Shown here: positions 46,270 to 58,457 of the stretch, one piece after another
How positions within the stretch are numbered: the first letter of the stretch is position 1
Layout: each line of letters begins with the position of its first letter
Origin: Scalesia atractyloides
Taxonomy: Eukaryota > Streptophyta > Magnoliopsida > Asterales > Asteraceae
Length of the DNA: 64,000 nt
Direction of reading: 5' to 3'
Assembly (NCBI GenBank): GCA_947069175.1
Contig: CAMTDV010000009.1
Location: forward strand, 8,191,163 to 8,255,162
Program-made: the position numbers and the translations under genes
The notes under the pieces: model-generated
Seen by the model: only the letters and a program-made list of their open reading frames with translations
Database searches by the model: none
What the model was told of the DNA's origin: nothing

Positions 46270-47689
46270 GAGATATAACCCAATTTATATTAAATATATA
46301 CCCAACCTAAACTTCATCTTCTTCGTTAAAACAACCCAGAACTGTTAAAATCCGATTTCTTCGATTCATTAATCAATTCCTTTATTAAATTTTTGAATAA
46401 CTACATATGAGACTAATAAAAATGAGAGGGATTAGGTGTAAGATATACCGAACAGAGATGGTTGTGATACTTCGGTGATGCCTCCGGTGACAACAAAAAT
46501 TCTGGCGATGCTAATTGAAGAAGAGGGTTCTTTTAGAGAGTTATAAGTGATGATTGAGAAAGTGTGCCAGTTCAATTGAGGTGAATTGGTCGGTATTTAT
46601 AGAGTGTCAAGACTGGTATGTTTTCGGTTTTCCGGTGACCAAATTCCGGCGAGTTGCAGAAATTTCCGGCGATGTATTTCTTGCGACAGAGATTCTACAG
46701 GGAGTTTAAGGTGAGTGTGGGTGATTTCGGTATGAGCTCTAAATGTCCTGTTTATAAAGTAAGGCAACAGTGGGATAGTTTCTTCGGTTTTCCGGCGATA
46801 ACTCTCGGTCAACTCGCAGAGAATTCCGGCGATTTCCGGTGAACTCCGGTGCAGAGACTTGTTTTCACAATGTGGTGAGGGTTTGGCTATGAATTGAACG
46901 AGATTTGGACTTGATAGCTAACATGTTCGACAGTTTCGGTCAAGAGATTTAATTAACCTTCACTTATGTTTTTGATTGGTTCAAAGATAACCGATTTTTG
47001 GGTTAAAGGCATGATTAAATCGTCGGTTTTCCTTGGGTTAATTCGCGATTACGAGTAATGCCGGCGGTTACAGGTTTGCCGAAGCTTTGAGATTTTCAGT
47101 TTTAGCCGTGGATTCTAAATATAGTTTAATGGTTTCAGATTTATAGCACATAAGTGTGTGTAGAGCAGTGGTGTGTTAGGGGTTCGAAACCCGGCGTCTG
47201 CCTTTATTTTTTTATCCATTATTTATTTGAAATTTAAAATTATGGTTTTTAAATTCTAATGTATTTATTAATTGTGTATTGTTTAAAATTAATTTAAGCA
47301 TTAAATACGCAACAAAATTTATAACTGATTATTCGGTTTAATAAACGAAGCGGGTTTGGATAACCCGGTTTTTTACGGATGTTACACCTTCTAACCCCCT
47401 TCCAAGTAGTTAACGCGCTTTATATAGACCGTAAAGACACAACTGAGCAAATCAATGACATTATGAAGAAATGGTTAAGAAAATTCACTTTCAACATAAG
47501 AAACTAGTTATTAAAGTCATTAATACATACCTAATTAAAAATGACCGAAAGATTAAAAATCAAAAGTAATACATAAAAGATTTGTCTTCACCAAGTGATA
47601 TAAGAGATTAGCCAAGCATGGCCTTTGTTTGACAAGAACTCTTATGATCAATCTTGGATCCCGAGACTACTACACACTCTAAAGAAGGA

Positions 47690-48115
47690 AGATGGATGAT
47701 GGTGGTGGGTGTTGGTGGTGTAGTGGTGATGGAGTGGTAACAAAGTGAGAGAGAAGTGGTTTGTCAAGGGATGTCTTTAAAGGGAACCAAGCCCCGTGCC
47801 CGCTAGGCACGGCCCCATGGTGACCAATTTCTCTCCCTTCATTAACTGCAGATATCAGGTCTTGTACGAACACGCCCCTGCAGACCGAGCACGGCCCCGG
47901 GGTCAGTGTACTTGATGTCCAATCAAGATTCTGTGAATCTTAGAGTTGACCATGGCCGATATTGGCTGGACACGGCCCCGTGGTGGTTTGAATTCTGCAT
48001 TTTGTATTTTCTTCAGGAGTTGTTAGCTGACCATGGCCCATGTCTGGCTAGACATTGCCCCATGGTCAGCTTCTGCTTCTCTTGTTTTTATTCTTGGGAT
48101 GCTGCCGAGGGGCCG
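47690..48115. repeat. Degenerate GC-rich repeats (GGCACGGCCCC...TGGT) in the LTR-type insertion
   Basis: Related phrases GGCACGGCCCCATGGTGACC, GCACGGCCCCGGGGTCAG, GACACGGCCCCGTGGTGG and GACATTGCCCCATGGTCAGC recur between 47800 and 48070, with GACCATGGCC partners. They form small inverted repeats in an otherwise AT-rich region. Confidence 0.7.
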
Positions 48116-49260
48116 GGCATGTCACGTTATTCCTTCTTCTTGTATTTTGTGTTGGTTTCAACTGCTAATTTGCTCATTTTGTTCTTTTAACCTCTTTTAG
48201 TCCTGTGAATTAAAAAGAAACAAAGAAATGTGCTTTTTTCAACATTAATACTGAAAAATGGTTGGTTTTATGTCTCATTTGATGTAATTTATGTGTTGCA
48301 TTTTGTACACATCAAAAACATTACTTGAGAAACCCGACTTGGAACGACCTTCAACAAATATACGATGTGCATTTAGAAAAATATGGAATACCAGACATGA
48401 TTGATAGGTTAGACTGTCGTCAATGGTTGGGTATAATTGTCCAACCGCAGGGGCGAGATCAACATACACACGGTGACCAGAAAGGACCAATGTTTGTTTT
48501 ACAAGCGGTTGCCTCATACGACCTTTGGGTTTGGTCGGTCTTCTTTGGTCTCGCCAGGTGTAAGAACAACATAAATACTTTCAAATTTTCACCATTGCTA
48601 GAGGGTTACATTTCGGGTACTATGCTGAAAGCCGGGTTTCGTGCAAATGGAAATGACTACGCGCATGGATACTATTTGGCCGATGGTATATACCCGGTGT
48701 ATTCAAAAATTGAAAAAACGTTTTCTGAAATGCTCGATATAAAAAGATAATATTTTAAGAAACTGCAAGCGTTTTCGCGAAAGGACATCAAGAGGTGTTT
48801 TAGGGTTCTTCAACAACCATGGCATTTTGTTAGAAATCCTTATCGTATATTGGATAAAGAAAAAATTAGAATGGTAATGTATGCTTGTATCATATTGCAT
48901 AATATGATTATAGAAGACAAATGAAAAGCAATATGTCAAAACTATTTTCTGGAAGATGATGTAAGAACGCAAGCAACAATGGAGGAGAGAATCTTAAATG
49001 GTCAACTTTTGCGTTCCAAGGAATTACATAACGCGTTAAAGGCGGATTTGGTCGAGCATGCTTGGGCGATTCGCCCAATTCGACATGATGGCGATGACGA
49101 AGAGGACATCAAAGGCGACAAAGAAGAAGAAGATTTCGAAATTTGGATCATGGAGATCATCAAAGAAAAGGCGACAACGGCGATGAAGATGAGTAGTATT
49201 AAATATATTTTATTGTAATGGTTTTTTAATTATCATAAATGTTTTTTGGAAAAAATAAAC

Positions 49261-50444
49261 GTTTTGTCCTTTATCTTATACCCTTTTTTCAGGTTGTGTC
49301 CTTTTTAACGAATTTTGACAGGTTTTGCACTTTATAGGAAAAATCCTTACACGTTACGTCCTTTAGCCCTAGCCTAGTTAGATTTTTTTTAAATCTAATC
49401 ACACAAGGGTAATTTAGTCTTTATATATATTATTTTTTAATTAACAATAAAACAAAAACAAATTTAAGAAATTAATGTAATATATACAAATAATATACGT
49501 GTATATGTACAGAAGTAATAAAACAAACCGTCATCCCTCTCTCTCTCAACTGGTCTCCCTCTGTCTTTATACCCTTTCTATACATGCGAATAACCATCGC
49601 AAACAACCGCCACCCACCGCCCCACCTGCACCGCACCACTCCAAACCACCACCCATACCCGCACCTGCAACCAACAACCACCATCTACCCCCTCCACCGC
49701 ATCACCTCCCAACCGTCGGATTTATCTCCGATTTCACACCAACACAATGACTACAACGCCAGATTTATCCCTGGTTCAATTCAGTCAAAATCCTTCGACG
49801 TCGATTTTAATGCCGGTGTAGCTTTAAAAGACGAATGTTCCGTCAACGGCGATGAATCTCCGGTGGTTGGGAGGTAGCTTTAAAAAGATGAATCGTTTAG
49901 AGGCCTTCCGGTGGTGTTGCAATCCTTCGATTTTGTGTATGCAGGTTTTGATTTTGAGTTAAAGGTAAGGGTTTTGATTTTGAGTTAAAGATAAAGGTTT
50001 TGATTGTAGGATTTGTATGTTTGTGGTGTGAGAAAGAGATGGGTTACGGCGGGATAGAAAGAGATGGGTGGGTTGGGTTGAAGGTCGGCAACAGGTGGTG
50101 GCAATGGGTGGATGGTGGTTGTGATGGATGGTCCAAGAGACATATAGGGGTGTGTGTGTGAGACAAAGAACTTTATATTTATTTATTTATTAAATCTGTT
50201 ATTTTTTTAAGTTTTCTTAAATGGTCAAGCATTTAAGTCATTTACATGTTTAGTCACTTTAAGTAAATGACAAAATTGCCCTCACATGTAAGTCACATGA
50301 TCAAAACTAACCAAAAAATCTAACTATGTTAGGGTTAAAGGACGTAACATGCAAGAATTTTTCATGTAAAGTGCAAAACTTGTAAAAGTCGTTAAAAAGG
50401 ACACCGTCTGAAAAAAAAAAATGGTATAAGATAAAGGACAAAAC
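49261..50444. mobile_element. Element with about 130-bp terminal inverted repeats and CCACC-rich interior
   Basis: Left arm 49261-49395 and right arm 50318-50444 are inverted copies: both give GTTTTGTCCTTTATCTTATA, GTGTCCTTTTTAACGA, TTTTGCACTTTA, GTTACGTCCTTTA and TAGTTAGATTTTTT. The interior has a CT-rich leader-like part (49530-49570), CCACC-rich frames (49584-49877) and a GATTTTGAGTTAAAG tandem repeat near 49960. It may be a Mutator-like element with captured gene sequence. No clear target duplication. Confidence 0.82.
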
Positions 50445-51355
50445 GTGTAATTCATCTTTTTTTAATTTAACGAAATATTATTTGTTTTTTATTTTTATAA
50501 ATTTAGAGATTAAATAAAAAATTAATAATTGAGTAATGATTGATAGGAGGTTATGGAGCGTCATCCACTACACACAACTGTTATATAATCCCACATAACC
50601 CCCCACATTACACTTTTTATGTCATTTGTCACATACCCCATAAAGATTGTTATTGGAGTTTATGACTACACATGTCCTAAATGATAGAAACCACTTTTGC
50701 CCTTTTTCTAAAATTCATTTTACATATGACGGTCAGATTGGCATCTCCGGCAAACTTCAGGTCATCCGACGTATTGGTGTGCAGTTACTTACTGAAGACG
50801 GCTGGTGGCAGCGTTCTTCCGTCGATCCAAACCTCCGGTGACCCAAAGCCTATTAACCAGCTACAATTGGTGGATATGTTACAAAGCCTAGTAGCGGCGC
50901 CGACAGGTTCTGAGATGGTTACCGGCTGCCAGAATTTCAAACTGTAGCAAAAGAGGGAGAGATTGAATAGCTTCGAAGGCCTAGCTGCTGCCTCTGATAA
51001 TGGCGGCTAGGGTTCAGGCGAACCTTTCGGCCTTCCGTTAAAGCTCCCGGCTTTGTTTTTCAACATCCCTGTTGTTTCTGATGAAATTAATATGAGGTGG
51101 AGTGGGAAGAGACGATGGTGATGGGATTTTAATTTGGGTGTGGGTTTGTTTTTTGTACGACTCGTAAATGATTGCCTCTTTACATAAATGAATTCATGTT
51201 GAGCTACTTTACTAAAATACAAGGACATAACCCCATAGGTGCTTTAACAATGGGTCATGGGTTGGAATTAACCAATGTTAATTTAAAAGTTAATGTGGGT
51301 AATTATTGTAAGTATCATCACAAATTATTCAAAGTGTTATTAATTTGAACTAGGG
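50445..51355. other. No gene assigned
   Basis: The first part may hold the right-hand flank of the Harbinger element. The stretch 50690-51020 has balanced composition and short open frames (50647-50841 and 50681-50947) with no recognised family; possibly a captured or decayed gene piece. Confidence 0.3.
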
Positions 51356-53150
51356 TGCAAGTTAGTGTTCTAAGAAATGATTGCTAGACGATTGGTTTGG
51401 TGTAATCGGTTGTATTTTGGTGTGATTTGGTAAGTTTGCTTGGTCGTTATTCATCATAAATTGGTGTGTATACGAGTTTGATTGAAGTGAATTCGGTATA
51501 GCTCGAGATTATCCGGTGTTGATTCAATATGATTTGGTGTAATTCCAAGTCATTCAGTGTCGTGTTGATTCAATACATTCGTGTAATTCCAGCCGAACGG
51601 ATGAAGTTTAAAACCGAACCGTTAGTTATGGTTTGATTTCGGTTTGAGTTTTATTACGCTTTAATATAAAATACATAAAAACTGTTAAAATTTTGATTCA
51701 AGCAGAAAATGATTTCAACACCAAAAAAGAATGCTAGCTCACCAATGACAATTTTAGCAGCCTATGTAACTTTTAACAGCAAATCTAAAATCTCAGACAA
51801 AACACTAGTCACAATTAACAGAACATTAGTCATATAAATCTGAAGCAGTGAAGAAAAGGACTTCATCAGCCTAAGATTCAATTTCAATGTTTAACATTGT
51901 TGGACCCACAAAACAACAAATAATATCCAAAAGCCAAAGCATGATAATGAGATCAAGAAATAAACAGTTGATGAAGCAATTCTCCTCCCAAAGATAATGA
52001 ATCTTGAAAACCTAAATCTGAGCATCTGTTGAAGACAAGCAAACATCTAATCAAAGCCTTGGAACAGCTATTCATGAAGAAACAAAGTATGTTGAAGCCT
52101 AAGATCTGTTGGAGCAAAGGTCTGATGAAGAAGACCAAACATCGGTTTGGCCAACTAGATTTTTAGATTAAAGCAACAGAGGATAGACTAACAGATATTT
52201 CCCAATGTAACAGCACTTGTTTTATATTAGTGTTTAGCATAGTTAGATCAGATGTTAGATTTGCATTGATGTTTGCAACATCTGCGGAATCTTTTCTGTT
52301 AGGAATGTTCGATGTCACTATCAAGGTGATGTCAGCCAATCACAAACAAAGCTTTCGTACTTAATATAAATAGGTCTCGCATGTTAGGGATCTATTTATC
52401 ACTACACGTCACCTTTTCTTTTGTACGAACAGAATTATTAAGTGATCGGCTGAGGGGGAGTCTGCAGAGTCAATCATTTTGTAAAACATTTGTAATCATT
52501 TGATTATCTATGAAAAACAGATGTTGATGATGATTCCTTGCTTGTGATTATCTATCTTTTCTTATACAATTCAATATTGTTTGTGCTTAACTGTTCTATA
52601 ATCACAAGCCTTGCAAACTCAGACCTAACAAACAAACAATAATCGAGGTAGCCTCAGGGACTGGTTAGAGAGTAGAAGCATGAGTGATGCACTTAAGAGT
52701 TTTATTTGATACCGTGTTAGATGTTAAAGGACTGATGGAAGAATGCAGTCTGCTAGGTGGATCTTGAAAGTTTTTTAGTTTTGACATCTGATCATACCTA
52801 TTGGATCTTTTTAGGATGGTTGGAAACTTTATTGTGCTTGCTACCCTATTAGCCAAGTTTACTGCAAATACACCAGAGTTAAACTAATATAGTTTTTTTT
52901 TTAAGTCTAATATGAAATTTTAAATGTGTAATATAAAATCTGTAAAATAGAATGCAATCAAATCCTATGGTTCAGTCCAGTTTTGTATGAAAGGTTTCCA
53001 ATGTAAATCGCAAACCGAACCTTTCACCGTGGTTTGAAACTTTCGCAACCGACCAATTGAAAGTTAAACTAAAAACCAACCTTGAAGCCAAACTGATGAC
53101 CAGTTTGAATGGTTTCTTGTTTTTAAACCAAACCGTGAATACCCTTAAGT
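51356..53150. mobile_element. Possible hAT-type element with GGTTTGG/CCGAACC ends and a nested LTR
   Basis: Left part 51380-51660 and right part 52970-53145 carry GGTTTGG, AACCGAACC and related motifs in opposite orientation, like the five hAT elements at 35.8-42.9 kb. The right end reads GTGAATACCCTTA, close to hAT ends. The left end (TAGGGTGCAAG) matches poorly and no 8-bp duplication was found. The middle, 52297-52630, starts TGTTAGG, ends CCTAACA and contains TAATATAAATAGG, and may be a small copia-like solo LTR. Confidence 0.35.
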
Positions 53151-54645
53151 ACGGTCATGCTGCTGCAAAACGTGATTGTTTATTTACTTTTGATTAGCAA
53201 CATCGAGCCGCCACAACCTACCGAACATGTGTAGAGATACCGTGTCCTAATACTGTACAAATCGAACCAATACCGACCAAATACATGCCACATCCCTGCT
53301 GAAACGCGCGGGTTGATTTCTTCTAGTTTAGATAAATTTAATCTTCGTACCTCAACATAATACCAATAGCTTTTTGTGTTTTGGTGATTTAACAATATCA
53401 TTAAATGGAAGAGTATGAATTGTTTTTACCCGAACTATTTTAACCTCACTTGTATTAACCAAACCACTTTGTGCCCTCCGTTGAAAAAGTTTCTGGATAC
53501 GCCACTTTAAATGGTTTAGAATTATTTGGCACGAGTTGTGCTAAGAAATGATTTTTTGTAGAAAAGTTGCTAAAAAGAAAGTTGTCCAATATTTCATATA
53601 AGCAAAGTTTGCATAAAAGACATGTGTCTAACTAGTCATTATAGAAAAAGAAAGACTTTAAACTGTTTAGAAACGCAAACTGAGATGGTGATGTGCTAAA
53701 GAAGATATATATAATAAATGATCCTAATATATAAATAAATAATATACATAATATGAGAAGTCTAAAAAATTATAAAAATATAATATCAACACTTATGGTC
53801 TGGTTAGGTTTTATACATGGTTTTTGGTATAAACCGTTCTTTATGATATGAAAATTATTAAACCGACTTACCGAATGTTCAAAAGAAAATTGACCAAGAA
53901 ACCAAACCAATGACCGGTTTGAACAGTTTGATGATTTTAACACACAGTTTACAATCAATCATTTTAAGACCTAACCTATTGAGCTATTATAACCTCATTG
54001 ATTGTATACTAACGTAATACAAAATTTACAATCAGTAGCCATAATATATTTAAATCTAATATAGTTTTTAACATCCTTGTGAGCTTCATAACGTGTGTAA
54101 AGTGCATCGATGGCCACATACAATTTCGCTTGAGTTTTTTCAGATGTTAGTCACCTTCTCAATTCAAAATATTTTTACATGACGCGACGATTGGACATGA
54201 TAGCATCCTACAACATCTTTGGGAGCTGCACAAACACCTTCGGATCTTTACTTGAAGACGACATTCTGAAAGAAATACAAACGACATATACATAAGTATA
54301 ACTTTCATCATCCCTAATGACATTAAAAGTATAAGTATAAATAAGAAATCCCAAAACATAAATAACATAACTGTAATAAAAACCAAGGTTCTTTACCAAA
54401 AAAAAAAAGTAAAAATAAAAAGCCAAGGTAAGACCAAAATGCAAGATAATTTAAAACACATCAACAAATTTCGGTTAAAAGGCTCATAATCATGGCTGCA
54501 ATTGGTAGCTTATTTCAAGCCATGTTAGTTACCAAGGCAAGAATAACACATCATTCATCATTGCTATTGACATTAAAAATATGGGTTTGAATATGAAACT
54601 CCAAAACAGGGAAAATATAATTTATATTGTACTAGGATAGAAACT
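53151..54645. other. No gene assigned
   Basis: AT-rich. 53790-53960 has further AACCGG/GGTTT-type motifs. A short minus-strand frame at 54160-54270 (SSKDPKVFVQLPKML) looks coding-like but too short to name. Confidence 0.3.
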
Positions 54646-56325
54646 TGTAACATCTGTAAAAATCGGACCTCTGAAATCCTACCCGAATATGCAAATCGGA
54701 TCACAAACATGATTAATATAAACGAGGAAATTTTATTATTTAATTTAGTATCCTGATAATAATACGGGTGACATTAAACATATTTGGCTTTAAAAGAAAA
54801 GTTGATTTTGTAAATAAACTTACGTTAGATCCGTTAGATAGTATAAAAGGAATGGAATTTCCATAATTTACTATTTCTGAAAAATGTTATTTAATTATGT
54901 AATTCATATAAATATTTCCGGACGAAAAATATTTTTTATAAAGAAAAGGTTAACTTTATAACAAGTTTAGTTAATACTGTTAGCTTGTATAAAAGAAATC
55001 ATATAACAAAATTAGGTTAATTGTTAATGGAAGTTAAAAGTTAGAGGGGCTGGTTTGTAAAGGTTTGAAAGTTATTAAAGGAACTAATTTATGGGGATAT
55101 GGGAGTTATGGAACTTGAGGGGCCTGAATCGTCATTTTTGAAACTTCATCAAAAACGAAGCATATGGCCCGGGAGTTGATTCCTGAACAACCCATTCAAC
55201 ACAACGACAACAATACCACTTGACCACAGCACCATTTGTGAATATAACCCACTGCATTTGATGTTTAAGGTGAAATCAATGAATTATATTGAATAAGGGT
55301 CAGGACTCGAACCCGAGCACTCCGCTTAAACATCTAATAAAACAACCATTTACTCTACATCACGTCTTATGTTGATATCTAGCTCCCAATCCTTAGAAAC
55401 CAACCCTGGACCCGACCTGCCATCTTTTGTCTTCTTCCCAATCCTTAGAACCAATTCAAGAACGCGACACGGTAAGCCGTTTGAGTCTGACCCGACCATT
55501 TAATCACACCCACATATCGTTTACCTTCCATTGTGATCCTAAATGATTCGTGTAGGTGGGAAACGTTAAGCCATGTCGTTTTATCGATTCATATCATTTA
55601 TGATACAATTTAAACAAATTAGAACTCCATTATTACCATTAAAGTTTCCTAGAACTCAAACATCCTTAATCTAAATTCGTTGTTCTTGGTCTATGAAAAT
55701 TATACCATTAGAAACCTCTGTTTAAACTAAACAAAACCCATTGGCAATTCCCCATGTCATGAATCCTACCTCGCGAATTCAAGAGAAGAACATTCTAGGG
55801 CTCCAAATTTCAAGTGATGATATATCCTCCATCCGTGCACCAATTCAGATGATTCCAAAGCCTAATATGTGCTCTAGAAAACCCTATCATCAAGTAAAGC
55901 ATTTGTAGAGTTATAGATATGAATTTAGTTCCTTGATAAACAAGGGTTTTTGAGTTCTTGAAATTGAGGCTTTTAATCTTAGAAGCATGTCTTTGTGTAA
56001 TTGACCTTACGATACTTATTAGGGTCATGTTAGAATAGTTAGTAGAATTTTGGATTTCTATATGAATTATTATGGATTTTTTTTGCATTATTTATATAAT
56101 AAGAAATTTTATAAAAGTTAGAAATTCATCCAGTAAAATTTTTTATGAATAATATATTCTGATAATTTTGAATGATAATGATAACATGGAATTGGATATT
56201 TTTAAAATAATAAGAAATTTTATGAAAGTTGTATAATTTCAGGTGATTATATATTAGTGATATCCGTTTATATTAGAAAAGACAAGTTTGGATATTTTTA
56301 ATAAGATGATGATTTTGAAAAACTA

Positions 56326-56408
<83 letters not shown>

Positions 56409-56570
56409 CCAATAAGATCTTGAGGATTATCCGTATCAAATTGGCCAAGCGAATATTTCGAATATAAACATAAATATGAAAGTACATAAACTGTTTTATT
56501 TACACTATAAGTTAATTATCAAATTTTATACTTATTAATATATAAAATCAATGATAAAATCAATGATAGG

Positions 56571-56604
<34 letters not shown>

Positions 56605-57340
56605 AAACTGTGGTTAGGAATAAATTGTACAAATTTGACCTAACCTACACATGATATTTAACCATATATATATATATATATTTAGGATTAATTTTATCTT
56701 GTCGCAATCATAATTATTTTCTCTTGACATTTAATATAATCTTATTTCGTTTAGAATTATGGTTTATAAGTTAGGCTATACAAAAGTCCCCGAATCAAGA
56801 ACCCGAATCATTTGTCCTAAGTTTATCGTGTCGTTCGTTTGATTTATATATAGGGTGTTTGCTATTATTTTAGATGTTATCCATTCCTTTTCGTGCGGTA
56901 ATTCTCGTGGAACAATTCTTTGCAACCTGTGAGTAATCGTTCCACTTTCCCCTTTTTAATTTTACAAACTTTGGGGTGCATCATGTTATACAAATTTCCT
57001 TATTTTTATACCTTTAGCATGCTATGTTCAAAGTGTTAATATGTGGATGTCTTTTATTTGTTTCCTTTATTCTATATGCTATGTCTTATCAGTCTATTAC
57101 ATGCTATCATGTCATGTGGATCCACGGCTGACTAGGTTCCACACGTTTACGGGTTGTAGCCTAGTATCACCACAAGTATTCAGTTTATGGGTTAAAGTTC
57201 ATTTCTTTCTAAAATTAGCTAATCCTAAAACTATTTGCTTTTTGCTAACTGAAAGAATTGTTGTGAAAACGAGTTTGATTATTGTGGTTGTAAACAATTG
57301 TGAGAAAGGACCAATCTCCGGGTTTTGGGTTGTGTAGAAA
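54646..57340 (+). mobile_element. Partial LTR of the same broad type (TGTAACATCTG end)
   Basis: Starts TGTAACATCTGTAAAAATCG, close to copy A, and has an antisense box-B-like GGACTCGAACCCGAGC at about 55293-55308. Another shared landmark, CTTTGGGGTGCATCATGTTA (56968 onward), resembles TTTGGGGTGTATCATGTGTC at 24897 in copy A. I could not find the second end or a target duplication, so it is truncated or too diverged. The right limit is approximate. Confidence 0.5.
56328..56404. repeat. (TA)n microsatellite
   Basis: Long uninterrupted TA tract; shorter CT/TA and TA tracts follow near 56570-56600 and 56665-56682. Confidence 0.97.
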
Positions 57341-58457
57341 ATCGGGTTACCTAATTACTACCAATCGGAAATCACATAGACATGATTTGTTAAACTACTT
57401 GTTTGATATATAACTAACAGATAATATATTTGATTGCAATGATCCACGATCGAAACCGAAAGATTGATGCAACTGAATAGTAACGTAGTTAATTACCAAT
57501 CCTAGATTTCATAAACACAATCAAATTCAATGGTTAAAGGTTAATGAACAATGACAACTTAGAATTTAATCCCAATTGTTGATGACAAAACCAAATAATT
57601 GATGAACAAGTGTGTATGCGATAATCTAACAATCGTTTAATCAAGAACAAGTAAACATAAAGATAAACTAACCAAATGATTAGACAAATCTCAATCCAAA
57701 AGTGTGTAAATACAAGTTGACCCGCTTCCTAACACAAACCCTAACCCCGAAGATGATCACGGGTGATTTAGCTCTCATGTTCTTGATTTGATCTTCAATC
57801 TTGATGAGGAATTGCATGATTGATGATTGAATGGAGTTTAGGAACTCCAAAATTCGTCCTTGGGAAGTGGAAAACGGCTAGGGTTAATGATATTTTCATT
57901 TGGGGAATGTTTGGCCTTAAATATGGTGGAAAAACATGAAATTCGCGAGTCAGATCTGGGATTCAGCGCCCAGTGCGCCAAAAACAGCACCTAGTGCGCC
58001 AAAATGCATTTTCCTTCTGTGGTACGCTAAAATCAGCGCCTAGTGGCGCCAATCGCTACCAAACTTCCGGTTTTCCACATTTTGACCTTCCAAGTTGTGT
58101 GTATGCTTCCCGAACACCTTCTGTCAAGCTCCAAAAGCCATCCGTTATGCTCTGGGTACCTGCAAATCAAAATCAACTCAAAGTAAACCGTTTTCATACA
58201 CATAATCATATAAAACCTCAAATAACACTAAAACATGGTTAAACACCCTCACATCACATCCCCACACTTACACTTTGCTTGCCCCCAAGCAAAGCTCTCT
58301 TGTAACCATCCAACCATCATTAACAAATACATTTCACAATTCCCTTACCCAAATCTTAGCCATGGTCCAAAGTCATACCCAAACTCACAAGACTGACACA
58401 TTCAATAGGTTTATAATCCCAGCAAGTACAATTGATGTTGCCTTTAAAATCAAAGAA

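Larger units (their letters stand above)
44727..47391 (-). mobile_element. Solo-LTR-like insertion, copy B, with 5-bp target duplication
   Basis: 44732-47386 (2655 bp) is an inverted relative of 23156-25847: TGTCATACCCCAACCCGC at one end, ACGGATGTTACA at the other. Target duplication CCTTC at 44727-44731 and 47387-47391. It carries the tRNA-like modules in the same relative places as copy A but a different minisatellite. Nested inside the insertion in the Harbinger gene, so it is the younger of the two. Confidence 0.9.
43900..48314 (-). mobile_element. LTR-type insertion splitting the Harbinger gene (Ty3-like), itself interrupted
   Basis: The right edge is well placed: the minus strand starts TGATGTGTACAAAATGCAAC at 48314, an LTR-like start, directly against the resuming transposase frame. 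The left edge lies somewhere in 43895-43930 and could not be fixed, so no target duplication is claimed. Without the nested element at 44732-47386 it would be about 1.7 kb, probably a solo LTR. No gag or pol inside. Confidence 0.6.
43423..49218 (+). pseudogene. PIF/Harbinger transposase (nuclease-like), split and catalytically altered
   Basis: 5' part 43423-about 43900: MSSPPLEYSFINLYQRFFSY, stops near 43579 and 43606, then FRGPDVYRRRFQTSK and LRILAYRN, typical of plant Harbinger transposases. 3' part from about 48320: HYLRNPTWNDLQ, IDRLDCRQW with the first Asp, VASYDLWVW, GYYLADGIYP (to 48750), then a readable stretch FRVLQQPWHFVRNP, MYACIILHNMI and an acidic tail to 49218. At the second Asp site the family GSNNDIN reads RCKNNIN, and the Glu in the KDVER-type motif is Lys (KDIKR), so two of three catalytic residues are gone. 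About 4.4 kb of LTR sequence separates the parts. Confidence 0.87.

Noticed and set aside
49499..49877. CCACC-rich open frames as a real gene
   Set aside because: They lie between the inverted arms of a transposable element and are of low complexity; captured sequence at best.
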